Shown here piece after piece: positions 10,738 to 21,889 of a stretch of DNA of 64,000 nt. The stretch's first letter is position 1. Every line of letters begins with the position of its first letter. A program made the position numbers and the translations under genes. Origin of the DNA: Lepidostoma basale (taxonomy: Eukaryota; Arthropoda; Insecta; Trichoptera; Lepidostomatidae); assembly GCA_022606425.2 (NCBI GenBank), contig JAHDVF020001325.1, positions 2,046,001-2,110,000 on the forward strand, in the 5' to 3' direction. The notes below the pieces were generated by a model, which saw nothing but the letters and a program-made list of their open reading frames with translations, did no database searches and was not told the DNA's origin.

Positions 10738-11679
10738 TTATAATCACGTACATCCAGTCGATTTTTCCAGGCCCTTGTGTGGTTAACATTTCGTGCCACG
10801 TTAATTTGATTTCATACTTCATTCAAAGCATTATCGAATACTTTCTACACATTTTTTCTTTATACATTATTTAAATACGTCTATTACACATTTAGCCACT
10901 AACCTCAAAAGTGTAAGTAATAAGTATTTTTTTGCGAATATTGTATCGACACATTTTCACTTATATATTACCTGCTAATAGCACAGATACTACGAAATTC
11001 TGATCGATTGATGAAGTTCAATCATCACGTGTGAGTTACTAATGGATGGTCATTAAAACTACTCGGAATATTTTAATCCCAAGTCAATAAACCGTATGAA
11101 TTCTGGCTTATCTAATTGGCTAGAATTTATACTTGAATGAAATTGCAAAACTGACGTTATTTATTCACAGAAAATTAACCTAATTAACCTACATTTTAAT
11201 TATGTTTTAAATTAGTATAATGATATCTTGCGTCGTGTTTTTTTTACATGGTTCAGCATAACCAAATGTCAATGATTATTTATTACGCAAGCGCGCCGTT
11301 TAAGATTCGGGCCTAATGAGACATTATGCACCGTGGAATTAGATCTTCTACATCACGAATCCGTAGTTAAATGTCATCACTTCGTCATTATAATAATAAA
11401 TAATCACAGAGTTAAAATGGGAGTCCGCATATTAGGAGAAACTCGATCCAACTATTGTGTGGGCTATAATGTAATGTGCGATGGGTGAATAGAGTTGGGC
11501 TTTGTATGGAAATGTGATGAAAAACATTACCATAATCTTTCATCTCGCGTTACACAATGTTTGAGTAATATTATAATTATGTTTATTATTTCTTTTATAA
11601 ATTTGAAGTCTTGGCTATTTCAACGCCAAAGTTGTGAAAACAAAAAAACTATGTTAAAAGTTTAAATGTCACAAAACGG
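10738..11679. other. Intron, no gene
   Basis: AT-rich sequence. 11280-11480 is slightly GC-richer with no ORF. No exon candidate with good splice sites was seen. Confidence 0.5.
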
Positions 11680-11736
11680 TTACTAATATATATAAAAACA
11701 AAACATTTACTAATATATATAAAAACAAAACATTTT
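11680..11736. repeat. 27-bp tandem duplication
   Basis: Two nearly identical copies of a 27-bp unit beginning TTACTAATATATAT; the second starts at 11707. Confidence 0.9.
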
Positions 11737-11904
11737 AAATAAATTGCATTGTAATACTCACTTTGCATTAAAATTACGTAATTCATTTTCATTTATGATT
11801 CATTTAATAAGTAAACGCTGTTATTTCTAAATGATTAAATTTATCAATGAAATAAAACACCTCTTTTCCATCTTTGAATTTATTTTTCTCGTTTTAACTC
11901 ATAT

Positions 11905-12125
11905 TTTATAACCTCATCACCGGGAGAAAGATTTGCACCGACCAAAAATGTTTTAGAATATTATTCAAAAAATATTTTTTGTTAGTTCATATCGTTCTTT
12001 CGATAATGAAAGTATAAAACCTTCAAAAAATATACTCGATCGTCGTTATGTTAACTCAATAGTGTTAACCCCTAAAGTTTATTAAAAATTAAACTCAAAA
12101 GTGAAAAAAGCTATTCGTATTACTT
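11905..12125 (-). repeat. Dispersed repeat, same family as 7765-8010
   Basis: Shares AAACTCAAAAGTGAAAAAAG near its end with the similar word at 7990-8008, and the TCATCACCGGGAGAAAG/CGTTCTTTCGATAATGAAAG palindromic pair. No ORF. Confidence 0.5.
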
Positions 12126-12865
12126 ATAGAGATTAAATCTACTTGTTGTAATATCTAAAAATTATCACATTACAAAATATTTGAATGATGTTTATAAAAC
12201 AATGTGCTTACTTACCTTTATGAAAACAAGCAATTTCTTTTCATGTTTGTATGTATCAATTAATAACACTAAGTGAAGGTGTTTTAACCGGGCATCAGTC
12301 TTAACCATCGCAATAATTGCATTTCATGTAGGTTCTTGAAGGTAATCGCTTTGAAATCACGCGTTTCTAATACTTGACTAAGAATGACCAACATGTAAAA
12401 AAAGTTTAAAATAATCGTTACTAATTTAGGGCCATGTTTCACAGTGAAATTTTCTCCAAGCGCCAGATTCAAATTTCGATTTTTTTTATTCATATCGTTC
12501 TAAATTCGAAATCAGAGAGGCCTGAAGTACCGTTGGGAGTAATCAAATATGATAATGGCGCCAAATTGTTCAGGTGTTTGAAATTTGAATAAAATACTTT
12601 TTATAATGCAGGTGTAATAAAACCCACGCATATAAAATCATATCTCCGATATAAGAAATTAGTTTCATCGCGTTTAAGTATGCACGTTATTTTAAGATTA
12701 TGATACATTTCGGGTACGGAAGCCATTTCATTACCAATAAAACTCACATTCAATCATAAATCTATCAAAAGTTTAATATCTTTCGTAACATATTCAGGTT
12801 CTTTCCTGACAACTTTTAACGCAAATTTAATACTACTGCCTTGCAGCGTCATAAACGCTTTTTCT
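12126..12865. other. Intron, no gene
   Basis: AT-rich; an open frame at 12284-12493 (-) has no recognisable features. Confidence 0.5.
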
Positions 12866-13330
12866 AGAGATCATCATCATCAGCTGTCTTTCATCCACTG
12901 CTGAACGTAGGCTTCTCCCAAAGCACGCCACCGTCTCCTATCTATTGCCGCTCCCATCCATCCATGTCCAGCAATCCTCTTCAGATCGTCGGTCCAGCGG
13001 GTAGGTCGACGTCCAACTCTGCGAAATACTGTACGCGGTCTCCACCCCAGAACCCGTCTCCCCCATTGGCCGTCGGTTCTCCGACAGATATGGCAAGCCC
13101 ATCGCCACTTAAGCCCGCCCATCCTCAGAGCCACTTCAGTCACCTTGGTTTACTGTCGAATAAATTCGTTTCTAAATCTCTCGCTCAAGGTTATTTCAAG
13201 CATGGCACTTTTCATGGCGCGTTGGGCGACCTTAAATCTGTAGAATATACCTTTTGTCAGTGTCCACGTCTCGGCTCCGTACGTCATGACTGGCAAGACG
13301 CACTGGTTGAAGACTTAAGTCTCGAGGCAT
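12866..13330 (-). mobile_element. Family E LINE C-terminal end
   Basis: Minus strand carries an 87-residue open stretch reading MGGLKWRWACHICRRTDGQW, RRVLGWRPRTVFRRVGRRPT, RWTDDLKRIAGHGW and WRALGEAYVQQWMKD. Upstream codons (13150-13330) correspond to the preceding LRDRIRN region with frameshifts. This is the C-terminal end of a LINE polyprotein; RT motifs are truncated away. Confidence 0.85.
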
Positions 13331-13379
13331 TGTGGTATTTTAGAGGTGAGAACATGACCTTCGGTTTTCCTCTCTTTCT

Positions 13380-13570
13380 AGTTGAATTTAGATCGTTTAC
13401 ATATACTTTTTTTTACCATTATTTCTTCATTCTTTCTTTCCACTTCCTTTCATTTGTTTGTTCATAACACTTTCATTCGCACCGCATTGACTTCTTATAT
13501 TTTCATTCGACACTCAATCATAAACATTTTTTTCACATATTCGTCTAAAAGATCACATACTCACACTTTT
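13380..13570 (-). mobile_element. Family A LINE internal fragment
   Basis: Same segment as 30-222, with the ordered blocks TTCATAACACTTTCATTCGC and TTCATTCGACACTCAAT. The 3' terminus is missing. Junction with the family E fragment at about 13360. Confidence 0.65.
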
Positions 13571-13599
13571 ATCTGATAACATTTTGCCTGTTTATTTTA

Positions 13600-13670
13600 T
13601 GATATTTGATAATGTCCTAGCAAAACAAAACACACCACTCTCATAAAAAATAATAATAAAACTTCTAGAA
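13600..13670 (+). repeat. Half copy of CGTCTG foldback family
   Basis: Contains TTTGATAATGTCCTAG and AAAACTTCTAGAAAAT, the right arm of the foldback family best seen at 37440-37690. Confidence 0.6.
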
Positions 13671-14024
13671 AATTTACGTTTTTGTTAATATATACTGCGT
13701 GTAAAGACTATTAAATATCTCATATCATTTTACAAGTAGCCGCGGACACGGTCTATGGCTGGTTCGACACAAAATGTGGGCAATCGCATTAGAAGTTGTC
13801 GTCCTTCGAGGCCTGTATCGGAATACGCCGCGACAATAGACCGAGGGCGTATCATTAATCCGACGCGCAGTGCAAATCTTCCATTGTAATCGAGATATTA
13901 TAATTGAACCGGCTTGTTAGGCAGGATTGAATCGTGCCATTTTATTTATTCTCATAAGGTTTGAAATTGAATTTCCTAAAGCCTACATAACGTAACACCT
14001 TAACTTTAAGTGTAGTTTCAACTA
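13671..14024. other. No gene; GC-richer block 13735-13930
   Basis: 13735-13930 is GC-richer and CpG-rich with no ORF over 30 codons and no internal repeat. Possibly conserved non-coding host DNA. Confidence 0.4.
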
Positions 14025-14105
14025 GTGATCAGACCAGAAGATGGGAGCGAGTTGTCAAAAACGGTCGAAGACACAAACATTAGTGGATTTTAACTAAATA
14101 TACAT
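14025..14105 (+). repeat. Half copy of palindromic repeat (37695 family)
   Basis: Matches the right arm of the foldback at 37695-37835: GAAGATGGGAGCGAG, GGTCGAAGACA and AGTGGATTTTAACTAAATAT. Confidence 0.7.
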
Positions 14106-14254
14106 TTAAAAAATGTTATTTACAAAATGACTAATTTTCATTATGTTTCGTTATATTCAAATAACATTTAATTTTTGAATTCCACGGTTTTAGTTTCTTA
14201 AGAATATCAACAATTTAAATATTGTATATATTATTATTTGAATAACAACAACAA

Positions 14255-14545
14255 TAATAAACCATCACGCCGTTTCTCCGCAGGGGTAGACAGAGAAAAT
14301 GGACCGCCACACTACTCTATCCTGGCACACCTCTCTAGCTTCCTCCACATTCTTACAGTCATACACGCACTCGATTCTTCCGACTTCTAACATGACCAAC
14401 CTTTAAAATTTGATTAATTTGGTCATGCCATGTTTCACTCGGTCTGCCTCGACTCCGTACTCCATTTATATCATTAATGTATACTTTCTTAACCATTCTT
14501 TCTCCATCCATGCGCTCCATACGTCCGAACCAACACAGCGTTAAA
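14255..14545 (-). mobile_element. Family A LINE 3' end
   Basis: Terminal block CATCACGCCGTTTCTCCGCA, SRGRPS/TWHDQINQ equivalent (14420-14460) and a GERMERI-type segment to about 14545, where it is abruptly joined to family C. Confidence 0.85.
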
Positions 14546-14945
14546 TTCTATTACTTCCTATGGCCATACAACTCTTGAAGAGTTTTGGCCTCCTTGATGA
14601 TCTTTCGCCAAGCTCCTTGATCCTGCGCATTTTGCTCCCAGCAGTCCGATTCGCCCAACCTAGCCAGATTAGCCAGAACATTGTCCATTAGGCGCTGTCT
14701 AGGTCTTCCTAGAGGTCTTACTCCAGTCGGTCTAGACGCGTACAGGGTCTTGATTGCTCTGGCTTCTTCGGCTCGGCATACGTGCCCAATCCCTGGGCTC
14801 CAGGATCTGGGTCCCAGGATCATTCTAAGTATTCTATTTTCAAACCTGTAAATCCTTTGTTGTTCTTTTAGAGTCATTTTCTACGACTCAGAACCATATG
14901 TCACCACTGGCTTGATGATGGTGTTATGAATAGTGTTAAGTTCTA
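14546..14945 (-). mobile_element. Family C LINE C-terminal end
   Basis: A 108-residue open stretch reads TLKEQQRIYRFENRILRMIL, HVCRAEEARAIKTLY, GVRPLGRPRQRLMDNV, WEQNAQDQGAWRKIIKEAK and LQELYGHRK-stop. Upstream codons give TIIKPVVTYGSE. An internal deletion follows RMILGPRSW compared with the copy at 23080-23620. 5'-truncated LINE end. Confidence 0.85.
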
Positions 14946-15375
14946 ATATTAAATAATGATATTAACGTAAGCTTTCTGGAAGTTTTATATTATTTAAGAG
15001 AATGGCATCGAGTTTGTCGAGAATCAAACTAGTATCCGTTTATATGCACGTGGTATTCTTGGAAACAGGAAGTTTATCTACAACCACTTAATAAATTTCT
15101 TGTTCCACAGAAGGGAGGTAATTTGTATGTCCGCAACCGTCAACAGATTGAGATAATATCTCTCACCAGTACAGGAACCTAAACAAGTGATTTCATAATT
15201 CAACAATGAATAAATCAACCCGACTACTCAATAATGCTGTATCGTTCGTTGGACATTGAACCTTTCCACAAGATATTAATAATTTACGACTTAATGAACC
15301 TCTCGCAAAATCAACTTCTGTATTATGGTAGTAGTTTACTTCTGTAAAGATGTACGCGGATATAAGAAAAAAATA
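14946..15375. other. No gene recognised
   Basis: AT-rich; nothing recognised. Confidence 0.5.
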
Positions 15376-15379
15376 ATTT

Positions 15380-15715
15380 TCTTCTTCTTCTTCTTCTTAT
15401 AGACCTTTGGTCTGTTCCTGAAATCAGGCTGGCCTTTCTTGGGAGGTTGACTCCCAGCTATCTCTCCATCTCTTCGGCGGTCTTCCGGGGGGACGGCAGC
15501 CGGCAGGAATCTGATGCGCCACAGCGTGTGGGATTCTGGTGGGATCCATCCTCTGCACGTGCGCATTCCAGTATCTTCTGCGTTGTCTGCCCCATCTCAC
15601 GACATCCTCCACCTTGCAGATCTCACGGATGGCCGTTTTCCTCACCCTATCGCGAATAGTCTTTCCTGCTATCATCCTCAGCGTCCTCATCTCTGCCACC
15701 CGTACTTTAGCCTTA
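15380..15715 (-). mobile_element. Family B LINE C-terminal end
   Basis: A 91-residue stretch reads MAEMRTLRMIAGKTIRDRVR, ICKVEDVVRWGRQRRRYW, HVQRMDPTRIP and RPPGRPPKRWRDSWESTSQE. A TTC (GAA) microsatellite at 15380-15398 marks the 3' tail. Confidence 0.9.
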
Positions 15716-15754
15716 ATTATTATTATTAAAAATAATTTTAATTATTATTATTCT

Positions 15755-16082
15755 TTAACTACTTCCATACCGTAAGGCCACTGGTGGCCGCTACGTAGGC
15801 GCACCATCAATACCGTAAGGCCACTCTGCATTAAAAATGATTCCAGTAGAAATTTTAACATTTTTTTTTGTCTGGCTAGCGATATCTATACACTATCTCT
15901 GCAAGAAAAATGAACCTTCTGACGTTGGTCGATCTTATTGAAAAGGGATTTTTGTAGAAGTCGAGCACTAGGGTTACCACTTATGATGAGATTGATATAA
16001 ATGATCAAAAGGATACCACTTGAAAGAATCAAATAATAGACAAGAACTGATACTACATACTTTGATTTTTTAATGTTTGCTT
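15755..16082 (+). mobile_element. TTAA-flanked piggyBac-like non-autonomous element, copy 1
   Basis: Begins at TTAA (15755-15758), then CTACTTCCATACCG. The word ACCGTAAGGCCACT occurs twice (15769 and 15812), and GGCCACTGGTGGCC is a palindrome. A copy in the opposite orientation lies at 42100-42445, also ending at TTAA. piggyBac-type assignment is inferred from TTAA and subterminal repeats. No transposase is encoded; the other terminus is lost at the LINE junction near 16083. Confidence 0.6.
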
Positions 16083-16520
16083 TCAAGAATGTCCAACCAC
16101 ACTAATCGATTCTGACACACATATATTCCTCCAATTCATATAGTGAGTCATACACGCACGTTGATTCTTCCGACTTTTAAGATGGCAGACCTTTAAAATT
16201 TGATTAATCTGGTTATGCCAAGCTTTCCTCGGTCTCCCACGACTCCGTACTCCATTCACACCGTTAACGTAAACTTTTAACCATTCTTCTGTCTTCCAAA
16301 AGTTCCATATGCCCAAACCAACGCAGTGATGCTTTCATAATACTTTATTCCGCTCTACATTCCGTTCTTTGTTTTCGATGTTTTAACACACATGCCTCTT
16401 TAGGATCTCATATCCATCCCATTTATTCTTCTCTCATCCTTCTTCTGCTAATTTCATGCTTCACTTCCATAGACCAGGGTTGGTAATAAATCTCCATTGT
16501 GTACGGCCATCATTATTTTT
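16083..16520 (-). mobile_element. Family A LINE, tail-less
   Basis: Minus strand reads VYVNGVNGVRSRGRPRKAWH, QINQILKVCHLKSRKNQRAC, CMTHYMN and, further upstream, NIxTERKEWN-type segments to the thumb region (16440-16500). The expected CATCACGCCG terminus is missing; the copy ends about 60 bp short of it. Confidence 0.8.
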
Positions 16521-17056
16521 GATGTATAGTTTATTGTATATAAACAAAATTTACAATATCTTTTCATGCTGATGTGATCGTTTTATAAATAGTTAAGATC
16601 TTTGAAAAATATTACAACATGTTCAAATATCATTCAAATCTATTGGAAGGATTCTACAGATTATACAAATATCATTATAACAGAGAAGCACATTTAAAAT
16701 TGAAGTTTTTTCTTACTTATAAACGATTTATGAATAGAAATCATACAGTATAATAAAATGCTATTTCTATAATATTGCTTCTTGGAATTTGCTCATGAAA
16801 AGCATCGAGCTTTTTGTAGCAATATAAATGCTGTTAATCCTTTAACGATTCTCGAAGTTTCTTCTTTTTGGAAATTCTTATTTTAAATTTTTTTTCTATA
16901 ATATATAATAATTATAAATTGGATGCTTTATAAAGCGCCGTTTTTAATTTCAATGGTGCCCAATTTTAACAACGATTAGTTAAAAATAAGTGTTGGTCTT
17001 TTTTTCCTGACAAATATCTTAGACAGCGCCAGCATATATTGTTTTACTTACCGGCC
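16521..17056. other. No gene recognised
   Basis: Very AT-rich, with nothing recognised. Confidence 0.5.
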
Positions 17057-17300
17057 ACCAGAATCAACCTGCCTCTGTTGACTCCGGTGGGAAATGCAAT
17101 CAGTCTGTTGAACATGATCTTCTCGGAGATCATATTAATAAAAGTACGTTCAGAAGGCAAATACTCTTGATATTGAATAGTACTTGTATATTGTCTTCCC
17201 AAAGTCGAACCATCTCTCATGCGTTATTTTGTATTATATTTAATCTGTTATCAATAGATTTTTTTTATCTTAATTTGGTTTGTAATGTCTGTTGATTCCT
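17057..17300 (+). mobile_element. Family K LINE tail
   Basis: Plus-strand copy reading INLPLLTPVGNAISLLN, then conserved 3' UTR words ACGTTCAGAAGGCAAATACT and GAACCATCTCTCATGCGTT. The GATTT tail is decayed. Confidence 0.65.
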
Positions 17301-17401
17301 TGAGGTGTTGCCCTATAATAACGGCACACCATTTGTCAGTCAATCTAATTTCTTTTCAGTATTTAATATTTTAATTTGTAAAAACACCCTATAGTATATT
17401 G

Positions 17402-18000
17402 TACAATTATATCTAACTAACTAACTAACTAACCATCACGCCATTTCCCCGGAGGGGTAGGCAGAGAGGATGGATCGCCACAATGCTCTGTCCTAGCATA
17501 CCTCTCGGGCTTCCTCTACATTCATACATCGTACCATGCACGCACGTCGATTATTCCGACTTCGAATGTGACCGCCTTTTAGTAATTGATTAATTTGGTC
17601 ATGCCATGTTTTCCTCGGTCGTCCTCGGCTTCTTTTTCCACTCACGCTGCTTGTGTACAACTTTTTAACCATTCTACTCTCATCCATTCGTTCCATATGT
17701 CCAAACCATCTCAGGGATCCTTTTTTAATTTTATCCATGATGCAGTCATCTGCCTTACATTTCTTTCTTATTTCATCGTTCGGTATTCTATCATACAACG
17801 TTTTACTGCACATTCTTCTTAGTGATCTCATTTCTACGGAGTTTATCCTGCTTTCATCCTTCTTTTGCCCGCTCCAAGCTTCATTTCCATACATGAGGGT
17901 TGGCACTAGAACTCTGCTTGTATACAACTTTTTAACCATTCTGCTCTCATCCATTCGTTCCATATGTCCAAACCATCTCAGGGATCCTACAATTATATCT
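17402..18000 (-). mobile_element. Family A LINE insertion with 13-bp TSD and 5' duplication
   Basis: TACAATTATATCT flanks the element exactly at 17402-17414 and 17988-18000. The insert (17415-17987) ends in CTAA repeats, then CATCACGCCATTTCCCCGG. A 156-residue open stretch (17493-17963) reads LMYGNEAWSGQKKDES, EMRSLRRMCSKTLYDRIPN, GSLRWFGHMERMDESRMVKK and RSRGRPRKTWHDQINQLLKG. A 75-bp stretch encoding RWFGHMERMDESRMVKKLYT occurs both at its normal place (17647-17721) and again at the 5' end (17913-17987). The reading frame is closed by stops beyond VEEAREVC, so the element is not active by itself. Confidence 0.92.
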
Positions 18001-18309
18001 TGGAATAAATTTGTCTCCAGACATCAAAAACTTTCCGTGAGAAGTAATTTAGACACGGGTCCACGCGTGACACGAGCCACGAGGACAGAGAGAACGAACG
18101 CCTCTGCTACAGTTTACGTATGTAGATTGTACGCTTCCTTGACCTTGCTTTGTTTCCTTATACGTACTCTAATTTCTCACACCAAAAACACAATAACTAA
18201 TTCCTCAGCGTTAGTTTGGTCCAAACTCATTTGACTAAACGGTGCAAACTTGATAATGGATATGCGTGGTTTACAATTTTACGCTCGAGGCGGCGAATTT
18301 CATGTTTCG
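18001..18309. other. No gene recognised
   Basis: Moderately AT-rich; no repeat or ORF with identifiable features. Confidence 0.5.
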
Positions 18310-19049
18310 TTAAGCTACAGCCACACCGACGTGTTTCAGCGGGTGACTCGCTTGCTGTCTGACCGAAAATGACGAAGACTGATTTGACAGCTTTATCAAT
18401 TTTTTTACTTTAATTTATGATTCAATCAAATAAAGTAAAGGGGACTCATGATTTGTGAAATTGGTAAAAAAATTATAAGGTCATATATGAATAAAAAAAT
18501 TATAAGGTCATATAAGACATAATGAAATAAAACCATGTTTTTAACTACTTCCACTTTGTCTTTATTTCGACAGTGACCGGTTTCGCCGCCAGGCTCGCTG
18601 GCATCGACAGACTGGTCAGACTAGTCATGCCAGCGAGTCTGGCGAAACCAGTCGCTGTCGAAATAAAGACAAAAGTGGAAATATTTAAAAATCATTAAAT
18701 TTTATTTTCAGTAAAAAATTATTTTCAAATCGAATGTTTATTGTACATTAAGTACAATTTTTAAATTACTTGTGCAGAATCAAATTAATTAATTAAAATT
18801 CAAACGTTAGCAAATTTTATTCTATGTAAAAATAAAGAAATATTTGATTTGCACCTCTGTGATCACAAATCATGAATGCCCTTTACTGTAAATGTTTTAT
18901 TTATAAATTCTAATTAAATAAGTTTAATTAATAGCGTAAAAAAATTCTAAAAAAATAATTTGATTATCCTGTCAAATCAGTTTCTGTCTTTTTCGGACAG
19001 ACAACAAGCGACTCACCAACCGAAGTACTACGGTGTGGCCGTAGCCTTA
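18310..19049. mobile_element. Harbinger-like MITE with TTA TSD, copy 1
   Basis: Inverted termini of about 80 bp: left starts AGCTACAGCCACACCG (18313), and the right complement starts GGCTACGGCCACACCG (ends 19046). Both arms continue with TGACTCGCTTG and CTGATTTGACAG. TTA flanks both ends (18310-18312 and 19047-19049), matching PIF/Harbinger target duplications. No transposase. The interior has a tandem duplication of AAAAAAATTATAAGGTCAT (18468 and 18493) and a nested foldback at 18535-18690. A second copy is at 49935-50929. Confidence 0.8.
18535..18690. repeat. Foldback hairpin nested in the MITE
   Basis: Arms containing CTTTATTTCGACAG and CTGTCGAAATAAAG flank an inner hairpin GCCAGCGAG...CTGGC. 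Each arm reads ...GGCGAAACCrGTCrCTGTCG away from the loop, another case of stem plus GAAAC. The arms are well matched; loop about 20 bp around CAGACTGGTCAGACTAGTC. Confidence 0.85.
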
Positions 19050-19565
19050 GATTAGTGATTCCCAAAGTGTTCTATATCGACCCCCAGGGGTCGATTTCGA
19101 CTTGTAAGGGGTCTATGTCAGGGATAAAAACAAAAGGGGGTCCATGAGATGTAAAAATGATTTTTTGGGGTTTTTTAAAGACTAACATCTAAGATTTAAA
19201 TCAATGATATTAGAATTTTTCTTACAATCTTCGATATGAGCAGAAAATAGCTATGAATTATTATGAAGAAGGAATCTGGTCGTTTCCAGGCTCGAACCCA
19301 AGTTTCCTAGAACAGGAGCCAAGCGTTCTATCCCCTAGACCACCGCCCGGTTTGCATATTGTTTTGTTTTAATTAATAAATGTATGACTTTCAAATCAAG
19401 CATATGTTTTATTATAAGAATTTATTTTCTGCAGTAAACCCTATCAAAATGAGCTGTGAAAGCTTTAAAAACAACACATGTTGGGAAAACAGGGGTTCTA
19501 CATAAACCAGAAAAAATCACCAAGGGTCTACGGGACAAAAAAGTTTGGGGACCTCTGCCTTAGAG
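19045..19565. mobile_element. hAT-like MITE with 8-bp TSD
   Basis: Termini: left TAGTGATTCCCAAAG (19053), right complement CAGAGGTCCCCAAAC (ends 19557), of the CAGnGnTyCCCAAA type common in hAT elements. The flanks CCTTAGAT (19045-19052) and CCTTAGAG (19558-19565) match at 7 of 8 bases. It landed in the last bases of the Harbinger-like MITE. SINE2 is nested inside at 19190-19358. No transposase. Confidence 0.75.
19190..19358 (-). mobile_element. SINE2, tRNA-derived, with intact boxes
   Basis: The reverse complement shows A box TGGTCTAGGGGATAGAACGC and B box GGGTTCGAGCCTGG, the best-preserved SINE2 head in the window, followed by GACCAGATTCCTTCTTC and a tail near 19190. Not a functional tRNA gene: it continues into the SINE body. 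Confidence 0.8.
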
Positions 19566-20189
19566 TTTCGGGCCCAGCCTTGCCGCGCTCACATTTGGCG
19601 CTTTTAAATAGATAAAAACCAGGCACTGCATTACGGACGCTTTTTGTTGTAATATTCAAAAAGTTTATAACGTGCTGAGGACCGCGTGGGCGGAAAATGC
19701 ACAACGTATAATACATATTATATATTTTTTTTGTGTAACAATTTGACTCTATTAAGACATTGCATTTCAACTTTTTCGTTTTAATCAGGACACGCATAAA
19801 TTATTGTATATAAAAAAATTCGTGGGTGAAACGGAAATAACTGTTTTTTTTTGTTTTAATTGATTTTGCGAAATAATGTCAAGAATGCCATTAGATCAAT
19901 ATTTCAAGAAATCCGTCATTACTTATAATTATAAATTAAAATAAAAGGATTTCATTAAAAAGCTTTTATTTAATACCCACCTTATTATGAAATAATTTAC
20001 ATGTTAATTATTATAATATTAGTATTAAAAGACCCAGTATTAAAATAAGTGTGTGCAATGTCATTAGTAATAATATATTTTTGAACAAAGTTTAGCAGTA
20101 GCATAACTCATAAATATTACAAATAACATTATAAATACGAATGAAAACGTCTGCTAGGTATGTGACATCAAATAATGGACTTTTTATCA
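19566..20189. other. No gene recognised
   Basis: AT-rich; the 89-codon minus frame at 19528-19797 straddles the hAT terminus and is not a gene. Confidence 0.5.
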
Positions 20190-20305
20190 CTTTGGCAAGG
20201 TGAAACATATCATTCCCAAAAAATTCAATAAAACTTCTAAAAAATGGCATGTTTCATTCGTTTTAACTATTTAAATCTGAGATTTCATCATTATTTTACG
20301 ACATA
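20190..20305 (+). repeat. CGTCTG foldback family, decayed half copy
   Basis: Words GGTGAAACATATCATTCCCA and AAAACTTCTAAAAAATGGC match the right arm of the family at 37600-37680. Confidence 0.6.
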
Positions 20306-20389
20306 ATAAATTACAGATTACCGTTTGATTTTTAATCCTACCTTGCAAATATATATATTTTTATTATTTAAACCTCAGTTCTTTCTCGG

Positions 20390-20520
20390 CCTATCCTGAA
20401 GATGGAGACTGCAACGATCTCCGAAACGTCGGTCGAGTAGGACGAGTTACACGGATTTTCCCGAGATTCCAAAAAACAAATTGGTAACAACCGTAAAAAT
20501 CTACGAAATTATTTCTGCGG
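20390..20520 (+). repeat. Dispersed repeat with GAAACGTCGG hairpin
   Basis: CCTGAAGATGGAGACTGC, then stem GAGA/TCTC, then CGAAACGTCGGTCGA, then AAAATCTACG. Other copies: 29078-29175 (+) and 36415-36530 (-). It sits 5 bp from a family B copy. Confidence 0.65.
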
Positions 20521-20524
20521 TTCT

Positions 20525-20870
20525 TTTTTTCTTCTTCTTATTCTTAGTGTAGGCCTAGTGGCCTGTTTCTTAAGACGAATTGACCTCCTGCGAAGTCGAC
20601 TCCCAGCTGTCGATCCATCTCTTTGGTGGTCTGCCCGGGGGTCGTCTACCTTGGGGCTGGCCGTGTAACACAATGAAGGGGAGTCTGGATGGATCCATTC
20701 TCCTCACGTGTGCATACCAGTATCTTCTCCTTTGCTTTCCCCATCTAACGACATCCTCAACCTCGCATATCTCCCTTATCCGTGTATTCCTTATCCTCTC
20801 TTGTAGTGTCCCGCCAGATATATTTCTGAGCGTCTTCATTTCTGACACGCTGAGCACTCTGTGATTTTCA
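20525..20870 (-). mobile_element. Family B LINE C-terminal end
   Basis: A 95-residue open stretch reads VSEMKTLRNISGGTLQERIR, ICEVEDVVRWGKQRRRYW, HVRRMDPSRLP and RRPPGRPPKRWIDSWESTSQ, with a TTC-rich 3' tail at 20525-20545. Confidence 0.9.
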
Positions 20871-21654
20871 ATTGAGATAAATAAAATATTACAAAATGCG
20901 TTTTATGGGAAATGTGTTATTTATTATATAACTTGTAACTTATATTGGTTAAACTAGTGCGCAGTAGCAACAAATATGGTGAACTTCCAGCCGCCTTACG
21001 TTGGTTCTGGCCTTTATACAATATAATATCTCAAGTTAGTTCTGCCAGTCACCTAAGCCCGGGAAATGCCGTGTGATTCTAACCCTGACCGATCGAATCG
21101 TAAGGAGATTTAATTATGTCGCTGTTTCCTGATACAGAAGTTGATTGAGCTCGTTAAGTGTACAGCATTTAACACACAAAGCAATGTAATTACTTTCGTT
21201 CCCAGTTCGTGGATGTGTGGGCTGCGCTCAGTTGAGGAGTGAAAGATCTGTGTTTCGACCCTGTATGAACCGCGGAATATTAAAATATAATGATATCTTA
21301 CAGCTATTTCTAAAACTATGTAATACAATGATACGTTACAGCGACAATTTTGCTGAATTTTCTCATCTGAATTTAATCGCCAAACGTGATATTGTACTTT
21401 CTATTTCTGGTGTCATTTTCTTGCGTAGGTTATCGTTATAATATCTAGTTATACTCGTAATTAAACTACATAGCTGATGATAGCATCTTTTGTCGTTAGT
21501 TTAAACAAAATTTCTCAATATTTTTTAATTACTCCTAGTTTAATTACAAATAACACACGAAAGGTATCTTTGTATCTTATGTAATTATCTTTTTATTTTT
21601 ATTTTTTTCATATATAGACATATTTTTATCATCAACTTTAAGAACTAAATAATC
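20871..21654. other. No gene recognised
   Basis: AT-rich, with a slightly GC-richer piece at 20990-21110. No coding support. Confidence 0.5.
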
Positions 21655-21885
21655 AAAAAACCTTTCTAAGGCATTAACAAATGTTTTGTTTCGACTCTGT
21701 TTCCCGCTGCATATTTGACATTTTGATAATGCTAAATTTAATAATGCCCTAGAAAGACGAATAATTTATAATAAAACTTCTAGAAAACAGACGCTTTCAT
21801 TCATTTTAATTATTTAATTTGGAGTTTTACATCATTGTTCAAGAGACAAAAAACATTCAAGTATTAATTTCTACTAAAATATTGC
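21655..21885. repeat. CGTCTG foldback family copy
   Basis: Left arm remnant CTTTCTAAGGCATTAAC (21663), right arm TAATGCCCTAGAAAG to AGACGCTTTCATTC (21745-21800), then TTTTACATCATTGTTCAAGA. The loop carries TTTTGTTTCGACTCTGTTTC, whose near-complement is at 22385-22412. Confidence 0.7.
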
Positions 21886-21889
21886 CTTT

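Noticed and set aside
12964..13467. 167-codon plus-strand frame
   Set aside because: Antisense to the family E LINE end and continuing into family A; not a host gene.
17653..18234. 193-codon plus-strand frame
   Set aside because: Antisense to family A LINE, then runs into unrelated DNA past the TSD.
19280..19358. Functional tRNA gene on the minus strand
   Set aside because: Good A and B boxes, but it is the head of SINE2, with the same body in other copies.
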